From positions 31,020 to 95,019 of the forward strand of contig WLWY01000017.1 of the NCBI GenBank assembly GCA_012103325.1: a stretch of DNA of 64,000 nucleotides, read 5' to 3'. Position 1 is the stretch's first letter; the number at the start of each line of letters is the position of its first letter. The position numbers and the translations under genes were made by a program. The DNA is from Alphaproteobacteria bacterium (lineage in GTDB: Bacteria; Pseudomonadota; Alphaproteobacteria; UBA8366; GCA-2717185). Below, piece by piece: positions 26,382-35,293 of the stretch. A model generated the notes under the pieces. It searched no databases, was not told where the DNA came from, and worked only from the letters and a program-made list of their open reading frames with translations.

Positions 26382-27595
26382 GCATTCCGGCGCGGCAACA
26401 GGACAGCGCACAGGATAGCGAGCGCGCCGCCGACGGCCAGCGTGCCGAAGGCGAACCCCCAGGCATAAGCGCCCGGCGCAAGATCGAGCGTCAGTCCGAA
26501 GATGGCCGGCGATGCCGCGCCCGCGCCGATGCCCAGCACGGATCTGAGCCCCAGCGCCCGGCCCAGATATTGCGCCGGAACCGCATCCGTCATCGCTGAG
26601 GATAGGACGGAAGAATCGCCAATCGTCGCAAACCCGTAGATTGCGGCAACGATCAACAGCAGCGGAACGCTGACATCCGTCAGCCACCCGATGGACGCGG
26701 AACAGAGCGCGCCAAGCAAAGCGAAGGCGATCAGCACGCTTCGCGCGCCAAACCGGTCCGCCGCATAACCGGACAGGAAGGACGAGCAGAAGCCCGAGAG
26801 ATGGAGGACGAGCGCGATCCAGAGACCGAGCTCGATGGGCGACATCGTGCCCCGGGGAAGGATCGCGGCGGTCAGGAACGCCGGAACCCAGGCCCAGGCC
26901 TCGAGCAGCTCCCACGAATGTCCGATATAGCCCAGCGTCAGCAGCTTCGAGCGCCGCTTCATGGCCTTGTCAAATACCGCGCCCTGCGCCGGGCCTTCGT
27001 CATGGATTTGATCGCGGGCGCGGCACACCGCCAAATATCCGAACCCCCAACCCAGCACCGTGATCAGCGCCGTCGCGAGGAACGCGGCTTTATAGCCGTA
27101 CAGTGCCAGCAGCGAGGTCGACAGGAAGATGGAAATCACATACCCCGCCGACATGCCGGCCAGCACCCAGCCGACTGCGGACGCCTTCCTGTCCTGCGGT
27201 GTGTTGGCGGAGACGAGCATGATCGCGGGCGTATAGGTCCCGCCCTGGAACAGTCCCACCAGAGATACGAATACAACCGCCGTTTCAAACGACCGCGCGA
27301 AAAAGGCGAACAGAATGGCCGCGACTGCGGACAGCATCGTGGCAGCGTTGAATACGCGCTTCGCGCCGATACGGTCGCAAAGATAGGACGCGATGAGCAG
27401 CGAGAGCGCGAACGCCGCCGTGAACACCCCTTGCACGATCCCCGCATTCGTCGCGGTCATCTGCCATTCCGACAGCAGCGCGTTCAGACAGGCCGGATAG
27501 GTCATGAAGACCGCGCTGGTGCAGACGCGCGCCAGCACGAGAAACGACAGGTTGATCGCGCCGCCTGTGGCGGCATCGCGGGCGTGGGTTGTCAT
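26378..27595 (-). CDS. MFS transporter
   Basis: A 405-residue inner-membrane transporter with about 12 predicted helices. The loop between TM2 and TM3 reads CDRIGAKRVFNAAT, a form of the MFS G-x-x-x-D-R/K signature, with a second one, GYAADRFGARSVLIA, in the second half. Substrate is unknown. It is the last gene before MITE locus 3 and may serve the PhyH/acyl-CoA catabolic genes beside it. Confidence 0.85.
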   Translation of the reverse strand: MTTHARDAATGGAINLSFLVLARVCTSAVFMTYPACLNALLSEWQMTATNAGIVQGVFTAAFALSLLIASYLCDRIGAKRVFNAATMLSAVAAILFAFFARSFETAVVFVSLVGLFQGGTYTPAIMLVSANTPQDRKASAVGWVLAGMSAGYVISIFLSTSLLALYGYKAAFLATALITVLGWGFGYLAVCRARDQIHDEGPAQGAVFDKAMKRRSKLLTLGYIGHSWELLEAWAWVPAFLTAAILPRGTMSPIELGLWIALVLHLSGFCSSFLSGYAADRFGARSVLIAFALLGALCSASIGWLTDVSVPLLLIVAAIYGFATIGDSSVLSSAMTDAVPAQYLGRALGLRSVLGIGAGAASPAIFGLTLDLAPGAYAWGFAFGTLAVGGALAILCAVLLPRRNA

Positions 27596-27864
27596 GGAAC
27601 CGATCCGACGTGAGTTCGGCGTAGAGCGAATAACGCGTAATTTCGGTGCTGGATTAACAACGGTCGGTGTCGTTGAGCAAGTGGGTTGCGACTAGAACAT
27701 TTTGCAAAACACTTCCTCACCTGCAGGAGACCTCTGCGAAATAGTGCTAATGACACCGTTTCACCCCCCATCCTAACCCTGAAATGCCTCTGATGAACAT
27801 TTCAGCCCACAAGGGGGGAAGGGATAATTAAAGCGGATCAACGGGATATTCTCCTCCCCCTTGA

Positions 27865-29022
27865 GGAGACCTCTGCGAAACGGGTTCAGGATCGGAGATA
27901 ATCGTTGGGTTTGGAGGTTGGTGCATAGGTTTGGCGGTTTTTCGCGTTGGGTTTTGGGACGCTCTTGACGAGATCGGCAAGGGACGGTGTCAGGGCATAA
28001 GAGTTTCGGCACGTCTCAGGTTCATGGCGATGCACAGGAGATGAAGGTGGGACTGGTTCTTCTGCATCCCCCTGTATCGGGCCCGGCGGTATCGGTAAGA
28101 CCGCTTCAGAGTTCCGAACAGGCGCTCGACATTAGCGCGGATCGGGGAGATCAGGCGGTTGCGGACCTGTTGCCAGTGCGGCAGCGCCGGTTGGTTCTTA
28201 TGGCTGCGGTGCATGATCCGGTCCTTGATGCCCCTCGCCTTGAGGCGCCGGCGGCGCTCCTTGTGCTCATAGGCTTTGTCAGCATAGACCGCCCGCTCGT
28301 CGCCCTGGATCAGCGCGTCGGCCACTTCGCTCTCATAGGTTTTGGCCGACGTCATCATCGCATCGCGGATCAATTCGGAGCCCTGATCGACGGCGATATG
28401 CGCCTTGTACCCGAAATAGGCCGTGCGCCCGCGCCGCGTCCAATCGGCATCCGGATCGAGCGCCGAACGCCCGCCGGAAACACCGGACGGCCGGCTGACC
28501 GAAGCCTCGATCAGGGTGGCATCGATCAGTGTGCCCGTCTTCAGCATCAGCCCGTGACGCTCCAACTGCCGGTTCGTTTCCGCCAGAAGCTTCGCCGTCA
28601 GTTTCCTCTCTGCCAGCGCCGCCCGGAAGCGCACGAACGTCGTCTCGTCCGGTGTCTCGTCGCTCAACGAGAACCCGCAGAACCGTCGGAACGACAGACG
28701 ATCCCCCAACGCCTCCTCCAGGTCCGGGTCGGAAAGACCATACCATTGCTGCAGCAAAACCGCCTTGTACATCGACAGCGCCGGATACCCTCTGCGCCCC
28801 TTCTTCGAGCGAACCGACTTCAGGAGCTTCTCGAAGCGAGACCAGTCGAAAAGACCTTCGATACGCTCCAGACGTTTATTCGAACCCGCACCCGGCGCCA
28901 CAAACGCATCCGCAAAGCCACCCTCACCAACCCGCTTCTCACCCATCAAGACCTCCGTCATAGCGATCACTCTAAAGAATCACCGTTTCGACAAAGTTGC
29001 TACCCATTTCGCAGAGGTCTCC
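27865..29022 (-). mobile_element. IS5-family insertion sequence, copy 2
   Basis: A 1158-bp copy with the same ends as copy 1 (GGAGACCTCTGCGAAACGGGT / GGAGACCTCTGCGAAATGGGT). It is flanked by the 4-bp direct repeat TTGA (27861-27864 and 29023-29026). I found no base difference from copy 1. It lies in the same window orientation as copy 1, but the surrounding MITE is inverted, so the two are independent insertions into the same hairpin loop in opposite relative orientation. Confidence 0.9.
27990..28946 (-). CDS. IS5-family transposase (copy 2)
   Basis: Identical in translation to the copy-1 transposase (318 residues from ATG 28946; GGAGG 5 bases upstream). Intact DDE residues in TLIDATLIEAS, AVYADKAYE and ANVERLFGTLKRSY. 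Because both copies are intact, either could supply transposase in trans to the MITEs that share its ends. Confidence 0.93.
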   Translation of the reverse strand: MGEKRVGEGGFADAFVAPGAGSNKRLERIEGLFDWSRFEKLLKSVRSKKGRRGYPALSMYKAVLLQQWYGLSDPDLEEALGDRLSFRRFCGFSLSDETPDETTFVRFRAALAERKLTAKLLAETNRQLERHGLMLKTGTLIDATLIEASVSRPSGVSGGRSALDPDADWTRRGRTAYFGYKAHIAVDQGSELIRDAMMTSAKTYESEVADALIQGDERAVYADKAYEHKERRRRLKARGIKDRIMHRSHKNQPALPHWQQVRNRLISPIRANVERLFGTLKRSYRYRRARYRGMQKNQSHLHLLCIAMNLRRAETLMP

Positions 29023-29106
29023 TTGAGGGGGGAGGACTAAGGTGGGGGTGGACGGCGGCTCCCCTTACTATTTCGCAGAGGTCTCCGCAGGGAGAGGGTA
29101 AAAAGA

Positions 29107-31974
29107 CTACGCGAGGCCGGCGGCGGCCTCCACGTAGATGGCGGCGCCCGTGGCGGCATCGCTATACACGGTGTAGCTTTCGGTCTCATCGTCGCCGTCG
29201 GTGTCGAGCTCTTCGGTGCTGATGTCCCAATCCTCGCCGACGACGGTGACCGTGTCGTCTGCGTCGCGGCGGACGATAAGGGTGTTTTCGGTTTCGGTCA
29301 GGGCGTTGACGCCGCTGGTTGCGGCGAGGATGTCGTCCAGGCCGATGGTCAGGGAGGCTTCGCCGTCGCGCAGATCGAAGCTTTCGATACCGCTGATTGC
29401 GTTGTCGTCCACGGCGGTGAGGTCGAGGTCGAAATCGATGACGGCCGTGTCGGTGCCGGCGCCGCCATCGGCCAGGATGAAGCCGTCGTCGCCGAGAACC
29501 AGCCGATCGTCGCCGTCCTCGCCGCGTAAGGCGTCCTCGCCGCCGTTGCCGATAATGACGTCGTCATCGTCGCCGCCGTTGATGATGTCGTTGCCGGTCG
29601 TGCCGGAAAGCACGTCCGCATCTGCGGTGCCGTCGATCGTGTTCGCGGCTTCGATCGCGACGCTGGTTGTGGCGACATCGCTCTCGACGCCGTTGGCGTC
29701 GGTGACGCTAATCTCGATTTCCCGCACGCCGGGCGCCACGTCGTTCGACAGGCTTGCCAGCTCGACGCTCGAGAGTGCTGCTTCGTAATCTTCCAGGGAC
29801 GCTTCGCCGGACAGGACCAGCCGGTACACACCAGCGGTTTCGTCGAAGCCCTGTTCGGTGATCGCGATACCGAATTCTTCCAGACCGGCAACCTGCAGGA
29901 TGTCGCCGTCTTCGTAACCGGAGGCGATTTCCAGCGTGGCTTCGGAGAGCGTCGCGTCGTTCGCATCGGCCAGCGAGATGTCCGGTGCGATGGTGATCGG
30001 CGTCAGCGCTTCGCCAACGACGGGCTCGAAATCGATGCGGATGACCAGATCGTTGAAGTCGCGGTCGCCCAGATTTTTCAGATCCTCGAAGCCGATGACG
30101 AGGCCGCCGGTCTCCGGGTCGATGTTGCTGATCGTGTGCGACCGGCCGTCGGCGTTCAGCTGAATGGCGCCGTCCGCCTCTGCCGTATGGTACACGTAGC
30201 CTTTGACCTGATGCTCCACCCCGTCTTCACCGATGAAGAAGAGCGACGGGTTGACGCTGTCGACGGTGGCGTCGCCGTCGCCGTCGCGGAATTCATAAAC
30301 GCCTTCGCCCCACTTGTCGTAATCGTTGCGGCGGTCGCCGTTGGCGATGATAAAAAACCCAATCTTGTCGCCGGCAGCGACGTCGAGTGCGAAAGACGAT
30401 TCGCCGGGGTTGAGATTGCCGCCGGACCGGTTGGCGGAGGCGTTCTCCCAGATCAGCGACGCGTCGGTCAGTTGACCGTCGTCGTCGATCTTGTAGTAGC
30501 CGACCGTGTTGCGGTAACCGGCGCCCTCGCTCATGAAGGTCAAGGTGACGGCGTGCTCGTTCGCGAGTTCCAGGTCGGACATCGTGACGCCGTTGATCGA
30601 CGACTGCGTCGTCAGCGTGTGGCCGATCACGGTGGGCTGGGCCTGCGCCGATTGCGCCGTCAGGTTCGCGACAACCGGGGTGCCGTCCACAGGGGTGGCG
30701 GGGGTCTCCGCGATGGGCGTATCGTTCGTGCCGTCATCGTTACCCTTCCCGGCGCTCTTTGGCGCGGGCGCCGACGCGGGGGTGGCAACTTTGCTGGCTT
30801 CGAAACCGGCATCGTTACCGAAACCGCCGCCGAGATCGACTTCCCGGCTTTCGATATCCGTATCGCTGATCTCTTCGCGCTCATTGACCTGTTCGGTATC
30901 GCCGCCCGCCGCCGGTGCGAGGTCGGACAGGGCCTCGGCCAGCTTGTCGAGGTCGGGCTCGTTGCCGTCGGCTTCGGCCTTGGGTGCCGTTTCGTTTTCT
31001 TGCGTGGCGCCTTGCTCGTTTTCGGTTTCGTTCTTGTCGTCGGCGTCGCGCTTTCCGGCCGCGCCCGAGTTGTAAAAGCCGTTCGAGATGCTCTTGACCT
31101 CGCCGTAGAAGCCGCTGATTTCGGCGTCGCTGAACAGGACGGCCTCGGACGGCGGCGCATCGAAACCGGTCACGGTGGACGTCTCGTTGGCGTCGCTGAG
31201 GACGGTGTAGCCCTCATCCGTGACGACGACGATTTCGCCCTCAAGGATGGTGAACTTGCTCTCTTCGCCGGCCGGCTTCACTTCGCCGGCAACCTTGGTG
31301 CCGCGGATGCCAATGGTGGCGACGGTGGTCTTTACCGTCATGTCGAGCGGGTTGACCTTCGCGATCTCGCCGCTCGAAAAGACGAACATGCCTTTCAGGA
31401 TCGAGAAGGACGAGGAGCCCTCGTGGGTGTTGGGGTCGTAGACGAGTTCGTCGATTGCCAGCCGCGCGTCGCCGCCCAGCGCGAAGGTGGTCTTGTCGAC
31501 GAAAAGGAGGTCGACCGCGCCGCCATCTGCGGTTTCCACGACATCGCCCTGATAGATCGGGTCGCCAGCCTGCAGTTCTTCGCGGACGCCGCTGGCGCGG
31601 GCGACGAATACCGTGCCTGCCGTGCTCTGGGCCTGTCCGATCGGCTGTGCGCCGCCGGCACCCATCTGCGCGAACTGGCCGGCGGCTTCCGGCGGGGTGA
31701 AGGAATTAACGAGTTCCGGGCTCAGGCGGCCGCCTTCCGGCGTCATCAGATCGGGGGCGGGGTCGCCCAGGAAATAATCCCGCACGATGACTGTTTCGCC
31801 GTCGGGACCGGTCAGTTGCAGGTCGTCGCCCTGTTTCAGGAACGTCGCATCGGTGGCAAACTTACCGCTCGGCAGGGTCAGTGTATCCGGCGACGTGGCG
31901 TCGATGACGGTCGTTGCACCGAAGGTTTCGCCATTCTGTGGCGTAAATCCGCTGATATTAACGGGTGCAGACAT
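29107..31974 (-). CDS. Secreted FecR/DUF4114/RTX-repeat protein
   Basis: A 955-residue, very acidic, Ala/Asp/Glu-rich protein without a Sec signal. Order: N-terminal segment; FecR-like domain (about 120-255, VFVARASGVREE to ILEGEIVVVTDEG); disordered acidic linker (about 290-430); DUF4114-like domain (about 485-650, IGFEDLKNLGDRDFNDLVI); an Ig/cadherin-like segment (about 655-775); RTX Ca-binding nonapeptides (about 780-830, GTTGNDIINGGDDDDVIIGN); and a C-terminal part typical of type I secretion substrates. GGGAGG precedes the ATG. It is likely exported by a type I system and Ca-folded outside as an adhesin or matrix protein. No TolC/HlyBD genes lie nearby. Confidence 0.87.
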   Translation of the reverse strand: MSAPVNISGFTPQNGETFGATTVIDATSPDTLTLPSGKFATDATFLKQGDDLQLTGPDGETVIVRDYFLGDPAPDLMTPEGGRLSPELVNSFTPPEAAGQFAQMGAGGAQPIGQAQSTAGTVFVARASGVREELQAGDPIYQGDVVETADGGAVDLLFVDKTTFALGGDARLAIDELVYDPNTHEGSSSFSILKGMFVFSSGEIAKVNPLDMTVKTTVATIGIRGTKVAGEVKPAGEESKFTILEGEIVVVTDEGYTVLSDANETSTVTGFDAPPSEAVLFSDAEISGFYGEVKSISNGFYNSGAAGKRDADDKNETENEQGATQENETAPKAEADGNEPDLDKLAEALSDLAPAAGGDTEQVNEREEISDTDIESREVDLGGGFGNDAGFEASKVATPASAPAPKSAGKGNDDGTNDTPIAETPATPVDGTPVVANLTAQSAQAQPTVIGHTLTTQSSINGVTMSDLELANEHAVTLTFMSEGAGYRNTVGYYKIDDDGQLTDASLIWENASANRSGGNLNPGESSFALDVAAGDKIGFFIIANGDRRNDYDKWGEGVYEFRDGDGDATVDSVNPSLFFIGEDGVEHQVKGYVYHTAEADGAIQLNADGRSHTISNIDPETGGLVIGFEDLKNLGDRDFNDLVIRIDFEPVVGEALTPITIAPDISLADANDATLSEATLEIASGYEDGDILQVAGLEEFGIAITEQGFDETAGVYRLVLSGEASLEDYEAALSSVELASLSNDVAPGVREIEISVTDANGVESDVATTSVAIEAANTIDGTADADVLSGTTGNDIINGGDDDDVIIGNGGEDALRGEDGDDRLVLGDDGFILADGGAGTDTAVIDFDLDLTAVDDNAISGIESFDLRDGEASLTIGLDDILAATSGVNALTETENTLIVRRDADDTVTVVGEDWDISTEELDTDGDDETESYTVYSDAATGAAIYVEAAAGLA

Positions 31975-32295
31975 CGCTTATGCCTCCCTCACAGGGCGCC
32001 AACCGGCGGATACAGGTGATGTGCTCGTCTCGATCATGTTTGAAGATTATGTCAATTGCCCGGTTTCGACGTCCTTCAAATGGGTGAAGGATTCGACTAA
32101 TTTGAATTTTTTCGGACTAAAATAACTAATTATAATCAATAGCTTGTACAATTTTCTTAAAATTTTATATGTATTGTTTTAGATCTCCTCGCCCCCAAGG
32201 GCATACCGGTAGTTATCCGGTACTTGGATCGCTACCGGTATGCCGGTCCAGCGGTGGGAGAGGGAGGCACTGGACCTCGGGGGGAATGGATTGCG
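31975..32295. other. AT-rich intergenic region upstream of RTX gene
   Basis: About 320 bases, strongly AT-rich at 32090-32185, where plus-strand stop codons are dense. Two short plus-strand frames further on (32169-32427) are arginine-rich and have no ribosome site; I do not accept them. The region probably contains the promoter of the RTX gene on the minus strand. Confidence 0.55.
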
Positions 32296-32448
32296 TCAGC
32301 GTTCGTCGCGCATTTTCTCGCCATCGATCGCAAAGACACCGGGCTTTTCGTATCCCAGCGCCGCGTTCTCGGCCGTGACCAGCGTACTGCCCGCAAAAAC
32401 GGCGACAGCCAGGAACAGAATGCTTAATGCGTCTCGCAGCGAAATCAT
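32296..32448 (-). CDS. Small exported protein of 50 residues
   Basis: A short frame below the usual length cut-off. AGGAGA is 6 bases upstream of ATG 32448. The product has a signal-peptide-like start (MISLRDALSILFLAVAVF, then AGSTLVTAENA) and a mature part of only about 24 residues (ALGYEKPGVFAIDGEKMRDE plus R). It lies between the Rieske oxygenase and RTX genes on the same strand. Function unknown; conservation would be needed to confirm it. Confidence 0.55.
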   Translation of the reverse strand: MISLRDALSILFLAVAVFAGSTLVTAENAALGYEKPGVFAIDGEKMRDER

Positions 32449-32567
32449 GCTCAATCTCCTATGCGCCCGCCGTTAAGGTTAATCGACGCTGGCAAGGGAG
32501 AAGGTAGAGGACAGCTGTTTCAGCCCTGCTTCGCAGGGACGAATTATTGGTTTCAATTGTTTCAGCG

Positions 32568-33836
32568 TTAAGCCGCTGGTAGCCGCAGCTTCTCGCTATA
32601 GGTTTCGACCACCGTATCGAGGTCCGGGATTCGCGTCGTCACGTCGATGGCACGCACGCCGAACAGCGCCGGGTCGAGCGGCATGTCGGGCTCCTTGCCG
32701 GCCGCGAGGTCCTTAGCCATTTGGATGAGCTTGCGCCGGGCGGCGATGATGGCGACATCGGAGGTGCCGAGATGCTCGTTTTCGCGGTCGACGATGGGGC
32801 CCATGCTTTCGACGATGGCGCGGTCCTGATTGTTGATGCCGGGCATGCCGGTGGCACTGCCCTGGCGCTGTACCGCGCGGTCGAGGCCGTATTCGTTCGA
32901 CTTGTTGGTGATCGGCACGTAGCTGCCGGGGATCGTCCGTGGTGCGGCGCCGAGGCCGGTTTCCAGATAGTCGCGCTCTTCCTGGGTCATCGGCGCTTCG
33001 GGGTTGTAGGAGGTGCCGAAAACGAAGGTGTTCTCGTCATCGATGGGGATATAGGCGCGCGAGGAAATCGGGTATTTCGGGTGCGGGATGATCGAGTTGC
33101 TCGGCAGGACCCACTGCGTGACGCGCCAGTTGTATCCCTGATCGCCAAGATCGCGCTGCGAGCCATAGAAATAGCCATAATCGGTATCGCGCACATCCAG
33201 TGTGGGCATCCCATCTTTCTGCCAATTCGCCGACGCGGCGGCGAGGCCGGGCGAGAGCGCTGAATAATCGTCGGTGCGGTGCAGGAAGGTGGTGTGGCAG
33301 GTATCGATCTCGCCCTCGAATCCCTGCATGTAGTTGGCATTGTAGAGCCACTTCTTCTGCCAGCGATGCTCCGGCGGCAGCAGCGCCCATTCGAATTCCG
33401 GCAGCGGCGGCTTGCGTTCCGCTGGGCCCATATAGACCCATATGTAACCGCCCCATTCGGCGGCGGAATAGGTCTTGGTGCGGACCTTGTGCTTGAAGTC
33501 GGTCTCCGGCCGCTCGTTCGGCATTTCAGTGCAATTGCCGTCCACGTCAAACTTCCAGCCGTGATAGACGCAGCGGATGCCGCATTCCTCGTTCCGCCCA
33601 AAATAGAGCGAGGCGCGGCGGTGCGGGCAGAGCTCGTCGAGAATGCCGATCCGCCCCTCGGTGTCGCGAAAGGCGATCAGGTTCTCGCCCAGCAGGCGCA
33701 AACGGACGGGATCGCAATCGGGGCCAGGGAGTTCTTCTGGGATCATGGCGGGAATCCAGAAGCGACGAAACAATTCGCCCATCGGCGTACCCGGTCCGAC
33801 CCGGCACAGTAGTTCGTTATCTTCCGGTTTCAGCAT
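32568..33836 (-). CDS. Rieske [2Fe-2S] aromatic-ring oxygenase, alpha subunit type
   Basis: A 422-residue oxygenase of the phthalate-4,5-dioxygenase/O-demethylase type. The Rieske cluster ligands are CPHR and CVYHGW in LDELCPHRRASLYFG and CGIRCVYHGWKFDVDG. The catalytic domain carries the mononuclear-iron motif EIDTCHTTFLHR (His-x4-His). GAGG lies 6 bases before ATG 33836; the longer frame upstream has no ribosome site. It needs a reductase partner, which is not encoded nearby. Substrate is likely an aromatic acid or ether. Confidence 0.88.
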   Translation of the reverse strand: MLKPEDNELLCRVGPGTPMGELFRRFWIPAMIPEELPGPDCDPVRLRLLGENLIAFRDTEGRIGILDELCPHRRASLYFGRNEECGIRCVYHGWKFDVDGNCTEMPNERPETDFKHKVRTKTYSAAEWGGYIWVYMGPAERKPPLPEFEWALLPPEHRWQKKWLYNANYMQGFEGEIDTCHTTFLHRTDDYSALSPGLAAASANWQKDGMPTLDVRDTDYGYFYGSQRDLGDQGYNWRVTQWVLPSNSIIPHPKYPISSRAYIPIDDENTFVFGTSYNPEAPMTQEERDYLETGLGAAPRTIPGSYVPITNKSNEYGLDRAVQRQGSATGMPGINNQDRAIVESMGPIVDRENEHLGTSDVAIIAARRKLIQMAKDLAAGKEPDMPLDPALFGVRAIDVTTRIPDLDTVVETYSEKLRLPAA

Positions 33837-34056
33837 GTTGGCCTCGCGGTCCTCGACATGAATATCCTTGTAACGCCAAGAGTTGCGCGTATTAGCGTTC
33901 GCTACAAGTACCCCTTGCTGTCTCATTGATGGTCGGCGTTAACAAACTGTTAACGAAGAATTAACCCAACTTACCTTACGCTGTATTTCGAACGCCGATA
34001 TCGCTTAAAGCGTTTGAAAACAACCAGTGTCGGCATTTGGGCAGAGATCGCATCTG

Positions 34057-35208
34057 ATGGATCGCTCGCAGCTTCGCAACATGATCGATTCCGGCCGCGC
34101 TATCGCGATGGATTGCCATGCGATTGGTAAATCGATCCCGGACGACGACGCCATCGGCAAGCTGTTCAAGACCCGCATCATGAACAATTCGGTGCTTATG
34201 AAGCGCTATGAGCCGGCGTTGCAGACGGCACGTCAGCCGGTCGTCGTAACCACGCTTGTGTACTTTCCTTACGATTTTGAAAATATTTACGAGGGTGGCG
34301 AGTCGCTGAATTTCAATGATGGTGGATTTCACAACGCCCTAACGTTCAAGATCACAAAAGGCAACACCGCATCGGATCTGCAGGAAAAAATCGAAGCCGA
34401 TATAGCTGTTCTGAATTTGGTCAATTCAATGCACAGCCTGGATCCCTTTTTATTCAAGAGCAAAGCGGAGCAGCGTGACGCTGGTGACAGCATCCACGAT
34501 GCCTATTACGCGATTTCGGCGAAGGAATGGGACAAGATCCGAATGCCCATCCGCGAGAAGATCCTGAAGCTGGTTACCAAAGCGCTGGGTTCGTCCGGCG
34601 GCGATGGCGACAACACGGCACGCGAACAGTATGTCGAGCGTTTCCTGATGAAGATTTGGGAGGCCAAGGACGTTCAGGGTATCGAGCCCTTTATTCAGGC
34701 CATGCAGCTCGAACCCGAACGGGCGCCGGAGGTTTTCTTCGCCTGGAAAGCAGTCTGCTATTATCAGGTCCGTTTCGGTGACCTTCTCGAGGCGCTGAAA
34801 ACCATGTTTCAATGGGTTGGTCATAGCCAACTTTGTTTTCCCGTCGACCATGTGAATTTGGGGGACGAAGAGAAACAAACGATCAAAACGAAACGCAGCA
34901 TTCTTCGGGAGAAAATGCGGGAAGGCTATATCGGCGCACACAGGGTGCTCAGCGAGTACGAGCACAGCTATAATGAGTTCGTCGACAACGACCGCCCGCA
35001 AACATTTATGAGTTTTCTGGAGAACGCCGAAAATTCATACCTTTTGCTGGCGAACCATGTGTCGGTCGCCACGCACAGCGTCAATTTGTGGAAATGGTAT
35101 GTAGAGCAGTACGGTGGAGAAATGCGCAGCGGACAGTTCAATGAACTGTTCGAAGGTTTGAACAGTTTGTATGGCGTTGCGCTCGAAAAGACGAAAGAAC
35201 TCGCCTAG
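34057..35208 (+). CDS. Conserved-looking protein of unknown function
   Basis: I do not recognise this 383-residue protein. It has no signal peptide or membrane segment. The N-terminal part is mixed (YEPALQTARQPVVVTTLVYF, then an Asn/Gly-rich turn GGESLNFNDGG); the C-terminal two thirds look helical and rich in Lys/Glu/aromatics (KEWDKIRMPIREKILKLV, FFAWKAVCYYQVRF). The last part holds coiled-coil-like heptads. ATG 34057 is preferred over 34027; neither has a good ribosome site. It stands alone between a Rieske gene on the other strand and a TauD gene, behind an AT-rich promoter region. Confidence 0.7.
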   Translation: MDRSQLRNMIDSGRAIAMDCHAIGKSIPDDDAIGKLFKTRIMNNSVLMKRYEPALQTARQPVVVTTLVYFPYDFENIYEGGESLNFNDGGFHNALTFKITKGNTASDLQEKIEADIAVLNLVNSMHSLDPFLFKSKAEQRDAGDSIHDAYYAISAKEWDKIRMPIREKILKLVTKALGSSGGDGDNTAREQYVERFLMKIWEAKDVQGIEPFIQAMQLEPERAPEVFFAWKAVCYYQVRFGDLLEALKTMFQWVGHSQLCFPVDHVNLGDEEKQTIKTKRSILREKMREGYIGAHRVLSEYEHSYNEFVDNDRPQTFMSFLENAENSYLLLANHVSVATHSVNLWKWYVEQYGGEMRSGQFNELFEGLNSLYGVALEKTKELA

Positions 35209-35293
35209 CGCGCGTCCGCACGCTTCCCTAGTAACTTTGTAGAATGTAGTTTGTCGCCACCGGCTAGAGGCATGCGAACCCGGAGGAGGCGTG

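Larger units (their letters stand above)
27726..29086. repeat. MITE with REP-like hairpin, interrupted by IS (locus 3)
   Basis: Outer parts are 27726-27864 and 29023-29086. Terminal inverted repeats GGAGACCTCTGCGAAATAG (left) and CTATTTCGCAGAGGTCTCC (right) are perfect and almost equal the IS ends, so the same transposase could move it. GCA flanks both ends. The core is the TTGA-loop hairpin, split by the IS. Unlike locus 1, one arm of the other hairpin is replaced by an 8-bp palindrome (CTGAAATG at 27779-27786, CATTTCAG at 27798-27805). Confidence 0.75.

Noticed and set aside
30136..32019. 627-codon plus-strand frame opposite the RTX gene
   Set aside because: It is the complement of Ala/Asp/Glu-rich repeats, giving a low-complexity Val/Arg/Ala sequence; the minus-strand protein has clear domains.
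32169..32427. Overlapping plus-strand frames of 67-78 codons
   Set aside because: Arg/Ser-rich shadows; a better supported small gene lies on the opposite strand at 32296-32448.
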